From: Candidatus Saccharimonadota bacterium
GTDB lineage: Bacteria > Patescibacteriota > Saccharimonadia > Saccharimonadales > UBA4665
Length of the DNA: 64,000 nucleotides
Assembly (NCBI GenBank): GCA_028286345.1
Contig: JAQBRT010000001.1
Span: 630,567 to 694,566, forward strand
Direction: 5' to 3'
Numbering within the stretch: position 1 is the first letter of the stretch; every line of letters begins with the position of its first letter. Both the position numbers and the translations under genes were made by a program. Below, piece after piece: positions 24,685-33,774 of the stretch. Under the pieces are notes generated by a model. That model was not told the DNA's origin. It did not search any database and saw only the letters and a program-made list of their open reading frames with translations.

Positions 24685-25875
24685 ATGATCAAAAAAGTCC
24701 GCACTTACTTTAGCGAGCATGGCGACCGTATCTGGCCGTTGGTTGGCATCACGGCAGTCATTGGTACCCTAATGCTCTACAAACTGGGCAGTCTAACTGG
24801 CGCTCTGGCTGCAAGTGAAATTGCTGTAACCCACATGCCTTTGGGCTGGCATGGACTTAGCCAGGACCCATTCTTTTTACCTATTAAATTCCTCCGTTCG
24901 CTGCTGATGATCCTATTTAATCACCACGGGCAAACCGTGGTCCGGTTGGCCAACACTATTTTTGGCGTGCTAGCTGTACTTGGCTTTAGCCGCTTATTAC
25001 AACTCTGGTACGGTGGGAGAACCGCATTTATGGGTGCAGCCCTATTTTTGACTTCCGCCTGGGTGCTGCATGTCAGCCGTTTTGCCAGCAACGACGTGGT
25101 TTACCTAGCAGCACTACCGATCATGTTTTACGTCCAGATGTCCCTCAAGCGCGCCGAGCTATCGGTTTGGATGTACATTGCTCCGGTCGTCTGGGGCCTT
25201 GCACTGTACGTTCCTGGGCTCATCTGGCTGGTTGCAGTACAGATCTGGCTGCTGCGCAAAGAGCTTTTAAGCGGCTGGCAAAACTTACAGGCACTATGGA
25301 AGCGTGTTATTGTAGGGCTGCTTGGACTTATGTGGTTACCACCCCTGTTATTACATGTCTTTAGTTCGGGCAGTAACTTTGCCACATGGGTAGGCCTGCC
25401 GTCACACTTCCCGGGAGCCATAGAACTTGGTAAGCAGTTCCTGGGCGTGCCGTTACACCTGTTTATTCATGGCCCAAAAAATCCTGAACTATGGCTGGGC
25501 AAAGCACCGGTTATGGACATCTTTACACTGGCCTGCTCCTTGCTTGGCATCTACTTTTACGCAACCCACCTCAGCGCCAACCGCAGCCGGTCGCTGTTTA
25601 GCCTCTTTGGCGTATCATGGCTGCTTGTGGCTTTGGGTGGCCCAGTCAGTTTGAGTCTGATCGTGCCACTGATGTATCTATTTGCAGCCTGTGGTATTGG
25701 CTATTTGCTGCATGACTGGCTTAAAGTTTTCCCACATAACCCCTTTGCCCGCACCCTTGGCATTAGCCTCATTGCCGTGGCCGTGGCAGTCAGCATCACT
25801 TATAATGTGCGGGCCTATTTTGTCGCCTGGCCCCACAACCCCGACACCATCTCGATATTTACGCATAAACCATAG
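24685..25875 (+). CDS. multi-pass membrane protein, GT-C glycosyltransferase-like
   Basis: A 396-residue protein with about nine or ten hydrophobic segments. The layout (a short loop after the first segment, then repeated helices ending in a cytoplasmic tail) resembles the ArnT/PMT GT-C superfamily, which uses polyprenyl-phosphate sugars at the membrane. The catalytic acidic pair is not clear, with only an ASEIAV stretch in the first loop, so function is tentative. TATACT lies 10 nt before the ATG. Confidence 0.6.
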   Translation: MIKKVRTYFSEHGDRIWPLVGITAVIGTLMLYKLGSLTGALAASEIAVTHMPLGWHGLSQDPFFLPIKFLRSLLMILFNHHGQTVVRLANTIFGVLAVLGFSRLLQLWYGGRTAFMGAALFLTSAWVLHVSRFASNDVVYLAALPIMFYVQMSLKRAELSVWMYIAPVVWGLALYVPGLIWLVAVQIWLLRKELLSGWQNLQALWKRVIVGLLGLMWLPPLLLHVFSSGSNFATWVGLPSHFPGAIELGKQFLGVPLHLFIHGPKNPELWLGKAPVMDIFTLACSLLGIYFYATHLSANRSRSLFSLFGVSWLLVALGGPVSLSLIVPLMYLFAACGIGYLLHDWLKVFPHNPFARTLGISLIAVAVAVSITYNVRAYFVAWPHNPDTISIFTHKP

Positions 25876-25886
25876 CCCACATCTGT

Positions 25887-25908
25887 TACAATAGAAGTAT
25901 TAGAGGAG
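25887..25908 (+). promoter_or_regulatory. ybaB-recR promoter and ribosome binding site
   Basis: Extended -10 TGT TACAAT (25887-25892) followed by AGAGGAG (25902-25908), 6 nt before the ATG. Unlike most first genes here it keeps a leader with a ribosome binding site. Confidence 0.5.
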
Positions 25909-25914
25909 ACTACC

Positions 25915-26208
25915 ATGAGCCGATTTGACCAAGCCAAGATGCTAATGCGCGTTAAGAAAATCCAGAAAGAACTGCAAAGCCAGATTATTACCGTAGAAAA
26001 AGGTGATGGTGCCGTTCGTGTCGAGATTACCGGTGAGCAAAAACTTAAAAAAGTTACCCTCAACCCGGACCTGATCGACCTTGACGACATTGCCTACACC
26101 GAGCGCCTAATTGAAGAAGCCGTTAAAGAAGCCATCGCCGAAAGCCAGCGCATTGCCGCAGAAAAAATGCAGCCCATGATGGGCGCACTTGGCGGCCTCG
26201 GCCTGTAG
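25915..26208 (+). CDS. ybaB: YbaB/EbfC family nucleoid-associated protein
   Basis: A 97-residue YbaB homologue: N-terminal helix (AKMLMRVKKIQKELQSQIITVEKGDGAVRVEITGEQKLKKVTLNPDLID) and C-terminal helix ending in a Met/Gly-rich tail. The dimer binds DNA and is usually encoded between dnaX and recR. recR follows after 6 nt. dnaX itself is here moved upstream by dnaB and a membrane protein gene. Confidence 0.93.
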   Translation: MSRFDQAKMLMRVKKIQKELQSQIITVEKGDGAVRVEITGEQKLKKVTLNPDLIDLDDIAYTERLIEEAVKEAIAESQRIAAEKMQPMMGALGGLGL

Positions 26209-26214
26209 TCCGGT

Positions 26215-26820
26215 ATGCAAATCCTGCCGCCAGCGTTAACAGACCTTATTGAGGCCTTTGGCCTTCTGCCTGGCGTTGGCCCACGGACTGCAGAACGTTA
26301 CGCCTATTACCTGGCACGCCATACTTCAGATGCACCGCACAAACTTGCTGATGCCCTAGAGCACCTCCAGGGCGGCATCGGCTACTGCCGCAAGACGTTT
26401 GCCCTTGTCCGCGCCGGCCAGGAGCTGTCAGACCTGTACACCGATCCACGCCGCGACAAAACAACTGTCGCCGTCGTTGCCGAGCCTTTTGACCTCGTCG
26501 CCTTGGAAAAAACCGGCCAATTCCACGGCACCTACCACGTCCTCGGCGGCCTGGTTTCACCAATCGACGGTATTGGCCCAGAACAACTCCACATCGATGA
26601 ACTGGTCGCCCGCATCGACGAAGACAAAGTAGAAGAAATCATCCTAGCCACTAACGCTTCCGTAGAAGGCGAATCAACCGCCCTCTACATCCAGCAACAG
26701 ATCGGCGACCGCGATGTTAAGATAAGCCGTTTAGCCCGCGGCCTATCTGTTGGCGTAGACCTTGAGTACGCCGACCAAATCACCCTCGGCCGCGCCCTCG
26801 AAGGCCGCCAAACCCTCTAA
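26215..26820 (+). CDS. recR: recombination protein RecR with degenerate zinc finger
   Basis: A 201-residue RecR of normal length. The helix-hairpin-helix LPGVGPRTAERYAYYL and the Toprim domain (TVAVVAEPFDLVALEKTGQFHGTYHVLGGLVSPIDGIGPEQL, ILATNASVEGESTALYI) are intact. The zinc finger, normally C-x2-C...C-x2-C, has only one Cys (GYCRKTF) with no other ligand before YTDPRRDK. It acts with RecO in loading RecA at gaps. ATG 26215 follows ybaB by 6 nt. Confidence 0.96.
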   Translation: MQILPPALTDLIEAFGLLPGVGPRTAERYAYYLARHTSDAPHKLADALEHLQGGIGYCRKTFALVRAGQELSDLYTDPRRDKTTVAVVAEPFDLVALEKTGQFHGTYHVLGGLVSPIDGIGPEQLHIDELVARIDEDKVEEIILATNASVEGESTALYIQQQIGDRDVKISRLARGLSVGVDLEYADQITLGRALEGRQTL

Positions 26821-26952
26821 ACGCTTGCAGAAGTGGTTGGGACCAGCCAGTACATTATCTCTAGGGCAGAGAGTGGCAAGGGGAATCCGTCCCTAAAAAC
26901 GCTTCTTAAGATAGCTCATGCACTGAATGTGCGGCTAACCCTGATAGAATAG
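26821..26952 (+). pseudogene. C-terminal remnant of an XRE-type helix-turn-helix protein
   Basis: Directly after the recR stop and in the same frame, 43 codons encode TLAEVVGTSQYIISRAESGK followed by GNPSLKTLLKIAHALNVRLTLIE and a TAG. This is the recognition-helix half of an XRE/Cro-type DNA-binding domain, as found in HigA-like antitoxins. There is no start codon and the first part of the domain is missing, so it is a remnant, unless recR stop readthrough occurs, for which there is no evidence. The -10 of the next gene lies in its last codons. Confidence 0.6.
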
Positions 26953-26956
26953 AGCA

Positions 26957-28003
26957 ATGGACCAAATTGGACAGATTAAAGATATTGTTGGTAATGCGCA
27001 GAAAATCCTGATTATTCAGGCTGATAACCCTGACGGGGATAGCCTGGGTAGCGCCCTAGCGCTGGAAGCAATCCTGCATGAACTTGGTAAAACGCCAATC
27101 TTGTACTGCGGCGTAGATGTGCCTGGCTACTTACGTTATTTGCAGGGCTGGGACAGGGTACAAACCGAGATTCCACATGATTTTGATGCTAGCATCATCG
27201 TTGACGCCTCGACGATGAGTTTACTAGAGCGGCTTAGTGACTCTGGTGCCCAGGGCTGGGTGGCTGCCAAGCCATGCATTGTATTGGACCACCACCAGTC
27301 TGTTGAAAACGTCGTGCCATTTGCGAACGTACTTATTAATGAATTTACCCGGTCGTCTGCTGGAGAAGTGATTTACTATCTAGCTAAACAGTTGGGTTGG
27401 CCTATACCAGTCAGTGCTGGCGAATGCATCATGACAGCGATCCTGGGCGATACGCAGGGCCTGACTAACCAGCTCGCCAAAGTTGATACCTACCGGGCTA
27501 TGACAGAGCTGGTTGAATTGGGAGTTGACCGCCCGTCACTAGAAGAAAAGCGCCGGGAAGCCAGCAAAATGCAGCTTGAAATCTACAAATATAAGGGCCG
27601 CCTGATTGAGCGTACCGAGTTTGCATATGATGGCAAAATTGCCCTAGTTCATATACCTCAAGACGAAATTAACACCTACAGCCCGTTATACAACCCCGGG
27701 CCACTCGTGCAAGGTGACATGCTCCAAACCATGGGTGTGCAAGTGGCAGTTGTTTTTAAAGAGTATACCGATGGCCGGGTGACAGGTGCAATCCGTTCAA
27801 ATCCGGGTTATGGCATGGCAGCAGACCTGGCAAAACACCTCGGCGGCGGTGGGCACGCCTTTGCTAGCGGCTTTAAGGACGTCAGTGGCAAACCTTTTAA
27901 TGAGATCAAATCCGAATGTATCAGGTACGCGTCTGAATTACTTGCTAAGATAGAAGAGGAAAAACCTGATGAAACTGTACAATACGCTTACCAAACAGAT
28001 TGA
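26957..28003 (+). CDS. nrnA: DHH family phosphoesterase, NrnA-like
   Basis: A 348-residue DHH-DHHA1 protein: ADNPDGDSLGSALAL, DASTMSLLERL, VLDHHQS (the DHH motif), ILGDTQGLTNQ and the C-terminal GGGGHAFASGF. NrnA enzymes degrade short RNA oligomers and pAp. TAGAAT ends 6 nt before the ATG, so the mRNA may be leaderless. The end overlaps the start of cysS by 35 nt. Confidence 0.9.
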   Translation: MDQIGQIKDIVGNAQKILIIQADNPDGDSLGSALALEAILHELGKTPILYCGVDVPGYLRYLQGWDRVQTEIPHDFDASIIVDASTMSLLERLSDSGAQGWVAAKPCIVLDHHQSVENVVPFANVLINEFTRSSAGEVIYYLAKQLGWPIPVSAGECIMTAILGDTQGLTNQLAKVDTYRAMTELVELGVDRPSLEEKRREASKMQLEIYKYKGRLIERTEFAYDGKIALVHIPQDEINTYSPLYNPGPLVQGDMLQTMGVQVAVVFKEYTDGRVTGAIRSNPGYGMAADLAKHLGGGGHAFASGFKDVSGKPFNEIKSECIRYASELLAKIEEEKPDETVQYAYQTD

Positions 28004-29375
28004 CGACTTTCAGCCATTAGAGGCTGGCAAAGCCAAAGTTTACACTTGTGGTCCTACTGTCTACGACTACGCACACATTGGCCACTGGTTTAACTACGTC
28101 CGTATGGACACACTTATCCGCACCCTTAAATCCGCTAGCCTAGAAACTAATTGGGTTATGAATATTACCGACGTCGGCCATTTGGTAAGTGATGCCGATG
28201 AGGGCGAAGACAAGCTCGAAAAAGGTGCTAAGCGAGAAGGCAAAACTGCTTGGGAAGTTGCCGAGTTTTACACTAAAGACTTCTTGGAATGCATGCAGCT
28301 ACTAAGCATGCTTACACCAGACCACATTGTTAAAGCCACCGATCATATTGAGGAGCAGATTGGCCTGATCAAACGCCTTGAAGAAAAAGGCTTTACATAC
28401 GTTATTGATGACGGCGTCTATTATGACACCAGTAAGTTTGAGGGCTACGCAGCCTTTGCGCGTTTAGATTTAGATAACCAAGAAGCCGGTGCGCGGGTTG
28501 GCTTTAATGAGCAAAAACTTAATACCAGCGACTTTGCCCTATGGAAGTTCTCGCCTACAGACCATCAGCGGGACATGGAATGGGAAAGCCCATGGGGTAA
28601 GGGTTTTCCAGGCTGGCACATAGAATGTAGTGCTATGGCCATGAAGTACCTTGGTGATGAGCTTGATATTCATACCGGTGGTATTGACCACATAGCAGTT
28701 CATCATACCAATGAGATTGCGCAGTCCGAGGCCGCCACTGGTAAGCGTTTTGCGCAGATCTGGCTACATAGCAACCATGTCACAGTTAACGGCGAAAAGA
28801 TCAGTAAATCACTCGGTAATGGCATACGCCTGCAAGAAATCATAGAAAAAGGGGTCCCAGCCGAAGCTGTACGCCTGCACATACTAGAATCAAGCTACCG
28901 TAGCCAGGCCAAGTTTAGCTGGGAAAGCCTAGAGGCTGCCCACAACCGGCTTAAGCACTGGAAAGAAGTAGCAGCTTTAGTCTGGCAGCCAAGCACCAGC
29001 AACACGATAGAATCGGTTACAGCTGGTATTGCCATGACAACTGAAGAAATACGTGACGAACTCGAAAACGATCTGAATACTCCTCAAGTTTTAAGCCTGG
29101 TTGACCGACTGTTGTCGGTCGTTGAGGCAAACTTACTTTCGGCAGACAGTACGCCGGCATTCAAAGATTTTCTTGAGTTTCTGAATGGCACGCTTGGTAT
29201 TGACCTGATGGCAGACGGACCAATTAGCAACGAGGCACTAGCCATATTTATGGAGCGCCTCGAGGCACGAAACAATAAGGATTGGGCTAAATCTGATGCC
29301 CTGCGTGACCAGCTAACGAGCTTGGGTTACGGCTTGCGCGATGGCGCTAATGGAGTTACTTGGTTTCGGTTGTAG
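27969..29375 (+). CDS. cysS: cysteinyl-tRNA synthetase
   Basis: A 468-residue class I synthetase. Motifs: [23 protein letters not shown] (HIGH and a zinc-binding Cys), GWHIECSAM with [20 protein letters not shown] (zinc ligands), and the KMSKS-type loop [11 protein letters not shown]. Length and order are normal. AGAGG lies 9 nt upstream of ATG 27969, inside the end of nrnA. It is convergent with the AI-2E transporter gene, overlapping it by 20 nt. Confidence 0.98.
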   Translation: MKLYNTLTKQIDDFQPLEAGKAKVYTCGPTVYDYAHIGHWFNYVRMDTLIRTLKSASLETNWVMNITDVGHLVSDADEGEDKLEKGAKREGKTAWEVAEFYTKDFLECMQLLSMLTPDHIVKATDHIEEQIGLIKRLEEKGFTYVIDDGVYYDTSKFEGYAAFARLDLDNQEAGARVGFNEQKLNTSDFALWKFSPTDHQRDMEWESPWGKGFPGWHIECSAMAMKYLGDELDIHTGGIDHIAVHHTNEIAQSEAATGKRFAQIWLHSNHVTVNGEKISKSLGNGIRLQEIIEKGVPAEAVRLHILESSYRSQAKFSWESLEAAHNRLKHWKEVAALVWQPSTSNTIESVTAGIAMTTEEIRDELENDLNTPQVLSLVDRLLSVVEANLLSADSTPAFKDFLEFLNGTLGIDLMADGPISNEALAIFMERLEARNNKDWAKSDALRDQLTSLGYGLRDGANGVTWFRL

Positions 29376-30474
29376 CTGTTTCGAAGGTAGCTTCACCAAT
29401 AATCTTGTGAACCCGTAGGTATTCAAGCAGGGCAATGCGCAGGCAGCCAGCAATTGGGATGGCAAATAGGCCGCCAAACAGGCCGCCAAAACTAACGCCA
29501 ATGACTACCGACAAGAACACCAGGAGCGGTGACATGTTAGTGCTGTTAGCCTGGATCCTTGGCTGGATAAGGTAGTTTTCCATCTGTTGGTAGAGGATGT
29601 AGTATCCAAGAATAATGATCGCGGCCGAAGTTGAATGGAACAGGGCGACAGTAGTGACAATAACAGCGCCGATCGTGTGGCCGACCATTGGGATCAGGCC
29701 ACAGGTAAAGACAATCACCATCAGGGCAATCGGATAGCTAATATGTAGCAGTAGCATGGCCGGCAGAATTAACGCCGAAGCAATAGCCGCCAGCGTAACC
29801 TGGCCATTTACGTAGCCGGTAATAACTTTATACATGTCTTTAGCCAGGCGTTGAGCCATGTTGTGATGTTCATCAGGTACAACATCTTTGGCAAACCGCA
29901 GCCAGCGTGGCCCCTCAACAAGCATCATGAAGGTCAAAACTAGTATAGTTAGTAGCGAGAAAATACTAGAGCCAATGGTCTGGACAGTCGAAAATGCTGC
30001 TCCGCCAACATTCTTAAGGCGTTCAGACAGCTGGCTAGAAAAGTTGTTAACTTGCTTTTCCAAGTGGTACTTACGAATAATGCGGCCAGTAGCGCTATCT
30101 TGGCTGCGAAAGTCACGCACTAAGTTTGGCGCAGCTGCAACAAAGCTTTCGGTTTGGTGTACCAGTGGCGGTACTATACTGGCTAAAAAGCCGCCAATCA
30201 GCAGTACTACAACCAGGAACGACAAAGCTGTGGCCAGCGAACGGCTACCGCGGCGCTTGCCAGGCAGGCGCTGGCTTAGCCACTGTACGGGGCTATTGAG
30301 GGCAAGGGCTAAGAAGAAAGCCGTAAATACCAGCAGCAAAGCATGGGAAGCTTTGTGAACGGCTAAAATAAGGCCAATAGTACCGACACTCAGCAGGGCA
30401 AGGCGGATAAAAGTTTCGTTGGTAATGGTAATGGCTACTTCGGGTTCAGTTTTATTTCGGAGGAATCGTATCAT
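29356..30474 (-). CDS. AI-2E family transporter (PerM-like)
   Basis: A 372-residue membrane protein with about eight segments: two at the N-terminus (LALLSVGTIGLILAVHKASHALLLVFTAFFLALAL), a third at 75-95, a soluble stretch (100-155), then a cluster with YVNGQVTLAAIASALILPAML, GLIPMVGHTIGAVIVT and YILYQQMENYLIQPRI, which is the family signature. Members export AI-2, Na+/H+ or unknown substrates. GATAAT lies 7 nt upstream of ATG. It overlaps cysS. Confidence 0.9.
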   Translation of the reverse strand: MIRFLRNKTEPEVAITITNETFIRLALLSVGTIGLILAVHKASHALLLVFTAFFLALALNSPVQWLSQRLPGKRRGSRSLATALSFLVVVLLIGGFLASIVPPLVHQTESFVAAAPNLVRDFRSQDSATGRIIRKYHLEKQVNNFSSQLSERLKNVGGAAFSTVQTIGSSIFSLLTILVLTFMMLVEGPRWLRFAKDVVPDEHHNMAQRLAKDMYKVITGYVNGQVTLAAIASALILPAMLLLHISYPIALMVIVFTCGLIPMVGHTIGAVIVTTVALFHSTSAAIIILGYYILYQQMENYLIQPRIQANSTNMSPLLVFLSVVIGVSFGGLFGGLFAIPIAGCLRIALLEYLRVHKIIGEATFETATTETK

Positions 30475-30486
30475 GGCTATGATTAT

Positions 30487-31632
30487 CTACTGTGAGCGCC
30501 GTTTTCGCAATGCCTGGATGTAGATATCAACAAGCTGGTTACCGACTGTTTTAACATCAAAGTTGGCGGTATAAGCTTTACCCCAGTTAGCTTTTTGCTG
30601 GCGGAGAGTTGGATTCGTTAAAAGTTCACGTAGTTTTTGGGCTAACTGTTTTGCGTCATGAGGGTTAAATAACAGATGCGGCTCAGGCTCAAGTACTGAC
30701 CGGTAACCACTGTTATCGCCACCAAGTACGGCAGCTTTGCCGCTGGCCATGGCTTCTAGTAAAACAATGCCAAAACTTTCTCCGCCACTACTAGGGAACA
30801 CTGATATATCTGCCGAGGCATAGTAACGCGGCTTATCGGCCTCTTCGACAAAGCCGGTAAATTCTACAAAGTCGCCCAGATTGTTAGCAGCCACAAAACC
30901 TTTAAGTTCATCGTCAAGTGGGCCCTTGCCGCAAACCAACACCCGGAAAGCTGGCAATGTTGCATCTTGCGCCAGCTCGGCAACAGCTTCCAATAATACT
31001 TTGCAACCTTTACGTGGCACCAAACGGCCTAAAAAAAGGATAGTTCGTGTATTGTCATCATATTTTTCAAAGCCTTGGGCGCCTGCAAAACGCGGGTAAT
31101 CAATGACATTTGGGGAAATTGTGGTTTCTATGCCAAATGTTTTGCGGGAGTAGGTAACAGCGGCCGATGACACGCTCATGATTTGGTCAAAACGCTTAAG
31201 GGACTTATGCACCCATAAAGCCAGCAGCCTAGTCGCCAGCTCAACCAGTCTGGAATAGGCAACAATGTGAAAAGTGCCAACTACGGCAGTGCCAGCTGGG
31301 GCAGCTAGGATAATCCGATGCGCCAAAAACGGGCTGTAAGGTGTCTGGACATGCAAAACATCAAATTGTTCAGTCGCTAGTAGCCCGCGAATATGCTTCT
31401 TGGAAGCTGGAAGCGGTACTGATAGACGGTTACCATTAAACCGGACATGGACATTGCGCGCCAAACTGTGAATATTTGGTAGGTCAGTCCGGGTGGTTTC
31501 ACCTACTAAGTAATGAACCTCATGGCCTTCGGAAGCCAGCCATTCGCCCATGCTAAGGACATATTGCTGGACACCGTCCGGCTTATCGAGTGTATCGTCG
31601 AGTACTAGACCAATCTTAAGCTTGGTGGCCAT
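30487..31632 (-). CDS. family 4 glycosyltransferase
   Basis: A 381-residue GT-B enzyme: KIGLVLDDTLDKPDGVQQYVLSMGEWLASEGHEVHYLVG at the N-terminus and FLGRLVPRKGCKVLLEAV and FPSSGGESFGIVLLEAMASGKAAVLG in the C-terminal nucleotide-sugar domain (the E-x7-E motif). ATG 31632 is chosen because it matches the GT4 N-terminus; it overlaps the preceding gene by 17 nt. With the next GT4 gene it probably builds a mannosylated or glucosylated lipid or surface glycan, in the manner of PimA-like pairs; this is inferred. Confidence 0.88.
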   Translation of the reverse strand: MATKLKIGLVLDDTLDKPDGVQQYVLSMGEWLASEGHEVHYLVGETTRTDLPNIHSLARNVHVRFNGNRLSVPLPASKKHIRGLLATEQFDVLHVQTPYSPFLAHRIILAAPAGTAVVGTFHIVAYSRLVELATRLLALWVHKSLKRFDQIMSVSSAAVTYSRKTFGIETTISPNVIDYPRFAGAQGFEKYDDNTRTILFLGRLVPRKGCKVLLEAVAELAQDATLPAFRVLVCGKGPLDDELKGFVAANNLGDFVEFTGFVEEADKPRYYASADISVFPSSGGESFGIVLLEAMASGKAAVLGGDNSGYRSVLEPEPHLLFNPHDAKQLAQKLRELLTNPTLRQQKANWGKAYTANFDVKTVGNQLVDIYIQALRKRRSQ

Positions 31633-32749
31633 GTTGTTTGAGGGCCTCATGGTAAAACTCTTCGTATTGGTCAACAACGTGTGGCCAGTCAAACTGCTGG
31701 ACGTAATCAGCAGCCCAGGATTGCCACAGTGTACGCAGTGGCTCGTTAGTCAGGAGCAGTTGCAAGCGGCGGGCAAATTCCAGGTCATCTCGTGGGTTAA
31801 CAATCGAAACGGCACCAAGATCCTGCATGACATCTGAATATCCCGAATTGTTGCCAGCAACAGTAATAACACCGGTGGCCATGGCCTCCAAAAGTACAAT
31901 ACCAAAGCTTTCACCAAACACCGCTGGCGAACAGAATATGTCGGCTTCTTTAAGCAATTGTAGCTTGAGGTCTTCACTGATAAAGCCCAGAAATGAGACA
32001 TTGTGCAGGCCAAGGTCCTCGGCAAGCAGCTCAAGTTTTTCACGGTCTGGGCCGTCGCCGGCGATTACCAGTTTTACATCAGGTTGTTGCTGTACTAACA
32101 AACTATAGGCTTGCAGTAAGTACTTAACACCTTTGCGGCGCTCCAGGCGGCCAATAAATAGAATGGTTTTGCCAGTTTTTTTCTTGGCTTTTTTTAGCGG
32201 GGCGCGGTATTTAGCCAGGTCGATACCGTTAGGAATAATCGTGATTGGCTCGTCGGTCAAGCCACCAACATACTCGGCAGCCGAGTCTGATACTGCAGTC
32301 AACATGTGCAGGTCTTTGAGTACCGATTTAAGGTATGGCGTAACCACCCGGACAACTGTCCGGCTCATCAGTGTTTCTGGGACTTTAGCGTGGAAAGTGG
32401 CAATATTGACACTCTGGCTGCGAGCCAGGATCTGCCGGCTTAGTACCGGGATCCAGGGCTCATGAAAGTGCAAGACATCAAAGTCTTCGTCTTGCAGCAT
32501 CTGGTTAATTTTCTCTGTATCGGCTGTGGCCGAAACCTGCGCCGTGGTGCGCATTGGCGAACGGAAGTCGGTAGAAACGCCCACAAATATGCAGTCTGGT
32601 ACGTCAATAACATCGGTATCACGCGGAAGTGGGGTGATAATGCGGACTGTATGGCCGCGGCGGGTTAACTCAGCATGGGTCGCCAGGACAATTTCCTGGA
32701 CACCACCGCCTTTAACAATATTATACGGGCAAACAAGGCCTATTTTCAT
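31616..32749 (-). CDS. family 4 glycosyltransferase
   Basis: A 377-residue GT-B enzyme: MKIGLVCPYNIVKGGGVQEIVLATHAELTRRGHTV, FIGRLERRKGVKYLLQAY, and FCSPAVFGESFGIVLLEAMATGVITVAG. It resembles phosphatidylinositol-mannosyltransferase-type GT4 proteins by its GGVQEHV-like motif and length. TATACT lies 9 nt before the ATG. It overlaps the other GT4 gene; the pair resembles each other and probably arose by duplication. Confidence 0.88.
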   Translation of the reverse strand: MKIGLVCPYNIVKGGGVQEIVLATHAELTRRGHTVRIITPLPRDTDVIDVPDCIFVGVSTDFRSPMRTTAQVSATADTEKINQMLQDEDFDVLHFHEPWIPVLSRQILARSQSVNIATFHAKVPETLMSRTVVRVVTPYLKSVLKDLHMLTAVSDSAAEYVGGLTDEPITIIPNGIDLAKYRAPLKKAKKKTGKTILFIGRLERRKGVKYLLQAYSLLVQQQPDVKLVIAGDGPDREKLELLAEDLGLHNVSFLGFISEDLKLQLLKEADIFCSPAVFGESFGIVLLEAMATGVITVAGNNSGYSDVMQDLGAVSIVNPRDDLEFARRLQLLLTNEPLRTLWQSWAADYVQQFDWPHVVDQYEEFYHEALKQHGHQA

Positions 32750-32767
32750 CTTGGTATCAGTATACCA

Positions 32768-33751
32768 TTAGAGCTTCGAGACAAGCTTGCGAAGTTTGAG
32801 CGGTATATATGGAGCGGCCGCTTTTTCATCGGCAATGATGCTAGGGGCATGGTTGCCAACATCTAGGATAGTCAGCAGGGTAAAGTCAGTAAAAATAGTC
32901 CTGAGGTGCTGCTCTACAAGGTAGCTATCAAAGTATTGGTCTGCAGCAATGCCAACATGGTAAATCGGCAAATTAACCCGGACTTTACAGTTATCAATAG
33001 TCAGCATCTCGGTAGTGGTCTTCATATAACTACGCACTTCGTTGCTGTGCCAGAGGCCAATTTCTACTTTGGTGATTTGCTCAATCTCTTCGGCATCACC
33101 GCTAGCAAACTTTTCCTTGGCATTATGAGTGTGCTTGTAGGCAGTGCGTAAGATAAACGGGTGCAAGATAACGTAGCGGAAAAACAGGGCTGGCAGGCGC
33201 CGCGAGAAAACCCGGGAAAGTGTCAGGTAGAAGAAGTAGCGCGGCTTACTGAATAAAAAGTCATCCTTGTGCGCAAAGCCGGCAATACTTGTAACTAGCT
33301 CGACCTGCTTGCTCATTTCTGGGTAGCGTTGGAGCATCCGTGTCACGACTGCAAAACCAAAACTCATGCCAACAATGACAAACTTTTTCTTCTTATAACG
33401 CATTTTGACAAAGGCCGCCAAGTAATCAGCCATGTTGTCGATGGTCGCTTGTTTGCCAATCTTATAAAAGCTGTCCATGCCACCAAAGCCGGGCAGGTCT
33501 GGCATGGTGACGTTAGCGTAGCGTCCCAGCACCTGGCTCAAGCCCCACCAGCGCTCAATACTTGAGTGGTGGCCATACACAAACAGCAGCTCTGTTGTTT
33601 CGCCCTTGGGACCGGGCAAAGAGAGCATGCGTCCATCCATCCCGTTAATATTGAGCGGGTGAATGTAGTCAGCTGGGTTTTTTGGTAATCTACGTGCCAT
33701 GCGAAAAGTTGCAGCTATCGTACCAGGAATCGCTGCGTTCGTCCAACCCAT
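32768..33751 (-). CDS. alpha/beta hydrolase family protein
   Basis: A 327-residue alpha/beta-hydrolase: LLFVYGHHSSIERWWGLSQVLGRYANVTMPDLPGFGGMDSF (oxyanion loop region), then the nucleophile elbow VGMSFGFAVV, and a late His in DVGNHAPSI. Substrate unknown. The start is uncertain: ATG 33751 has TAGTAT 9 nt upstream; ATG 33700 (MARRLPKN) gives a more typical N-terminus. It is transcribed divergently from the VanY gene, the two -10 boxes overlapping. Confidence 0.8.
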   Translation of the reverse strand: MGWTNAAIPGTIAATFRMARRLPKNPADYIHPLNINGMDGRMLSLPGPKGETTELLFVYGHHSSIERWWGLSQVLGRYANVTMPDLPGFGGMDSFYKIGKQATIDNMADYLAAFVKMRYKKKKFVIVGMSFGFAVVTRMLQRYPEMSKQVELVTSIAGFAHKDDFLFSKPRYFFYLTLSRVFSRRLPALFFRYVILHPFILRTAYKHTHNAKEKFASGDAEEIEQITKVEIGLWHSNEVRSYMKTTTEMLTIDNCKVRVNLPIYHVGIAADQYFDSYLVEQHLRTIFTDFTLLTILDVGNHAPSIIADEKAAAPYIPLKLRKLVSKL

Positions 33752-33759
33752 ACATGGGC

Positions 33760-33766
33760 TATACTA
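33760..33766. promoter_or_regulatory. overlapping divergent -10 boxes
   Basis: The stretch TATACTA carries TATACT (33760-33765) for the VanY gene on the plus strand and TAGTAT (33766-33761) for the hydrolase gene on the minus strand, each 9 nt from its ATG. Confidence 0.4.
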
Positions 33767-33774
33767 GAAGTACC

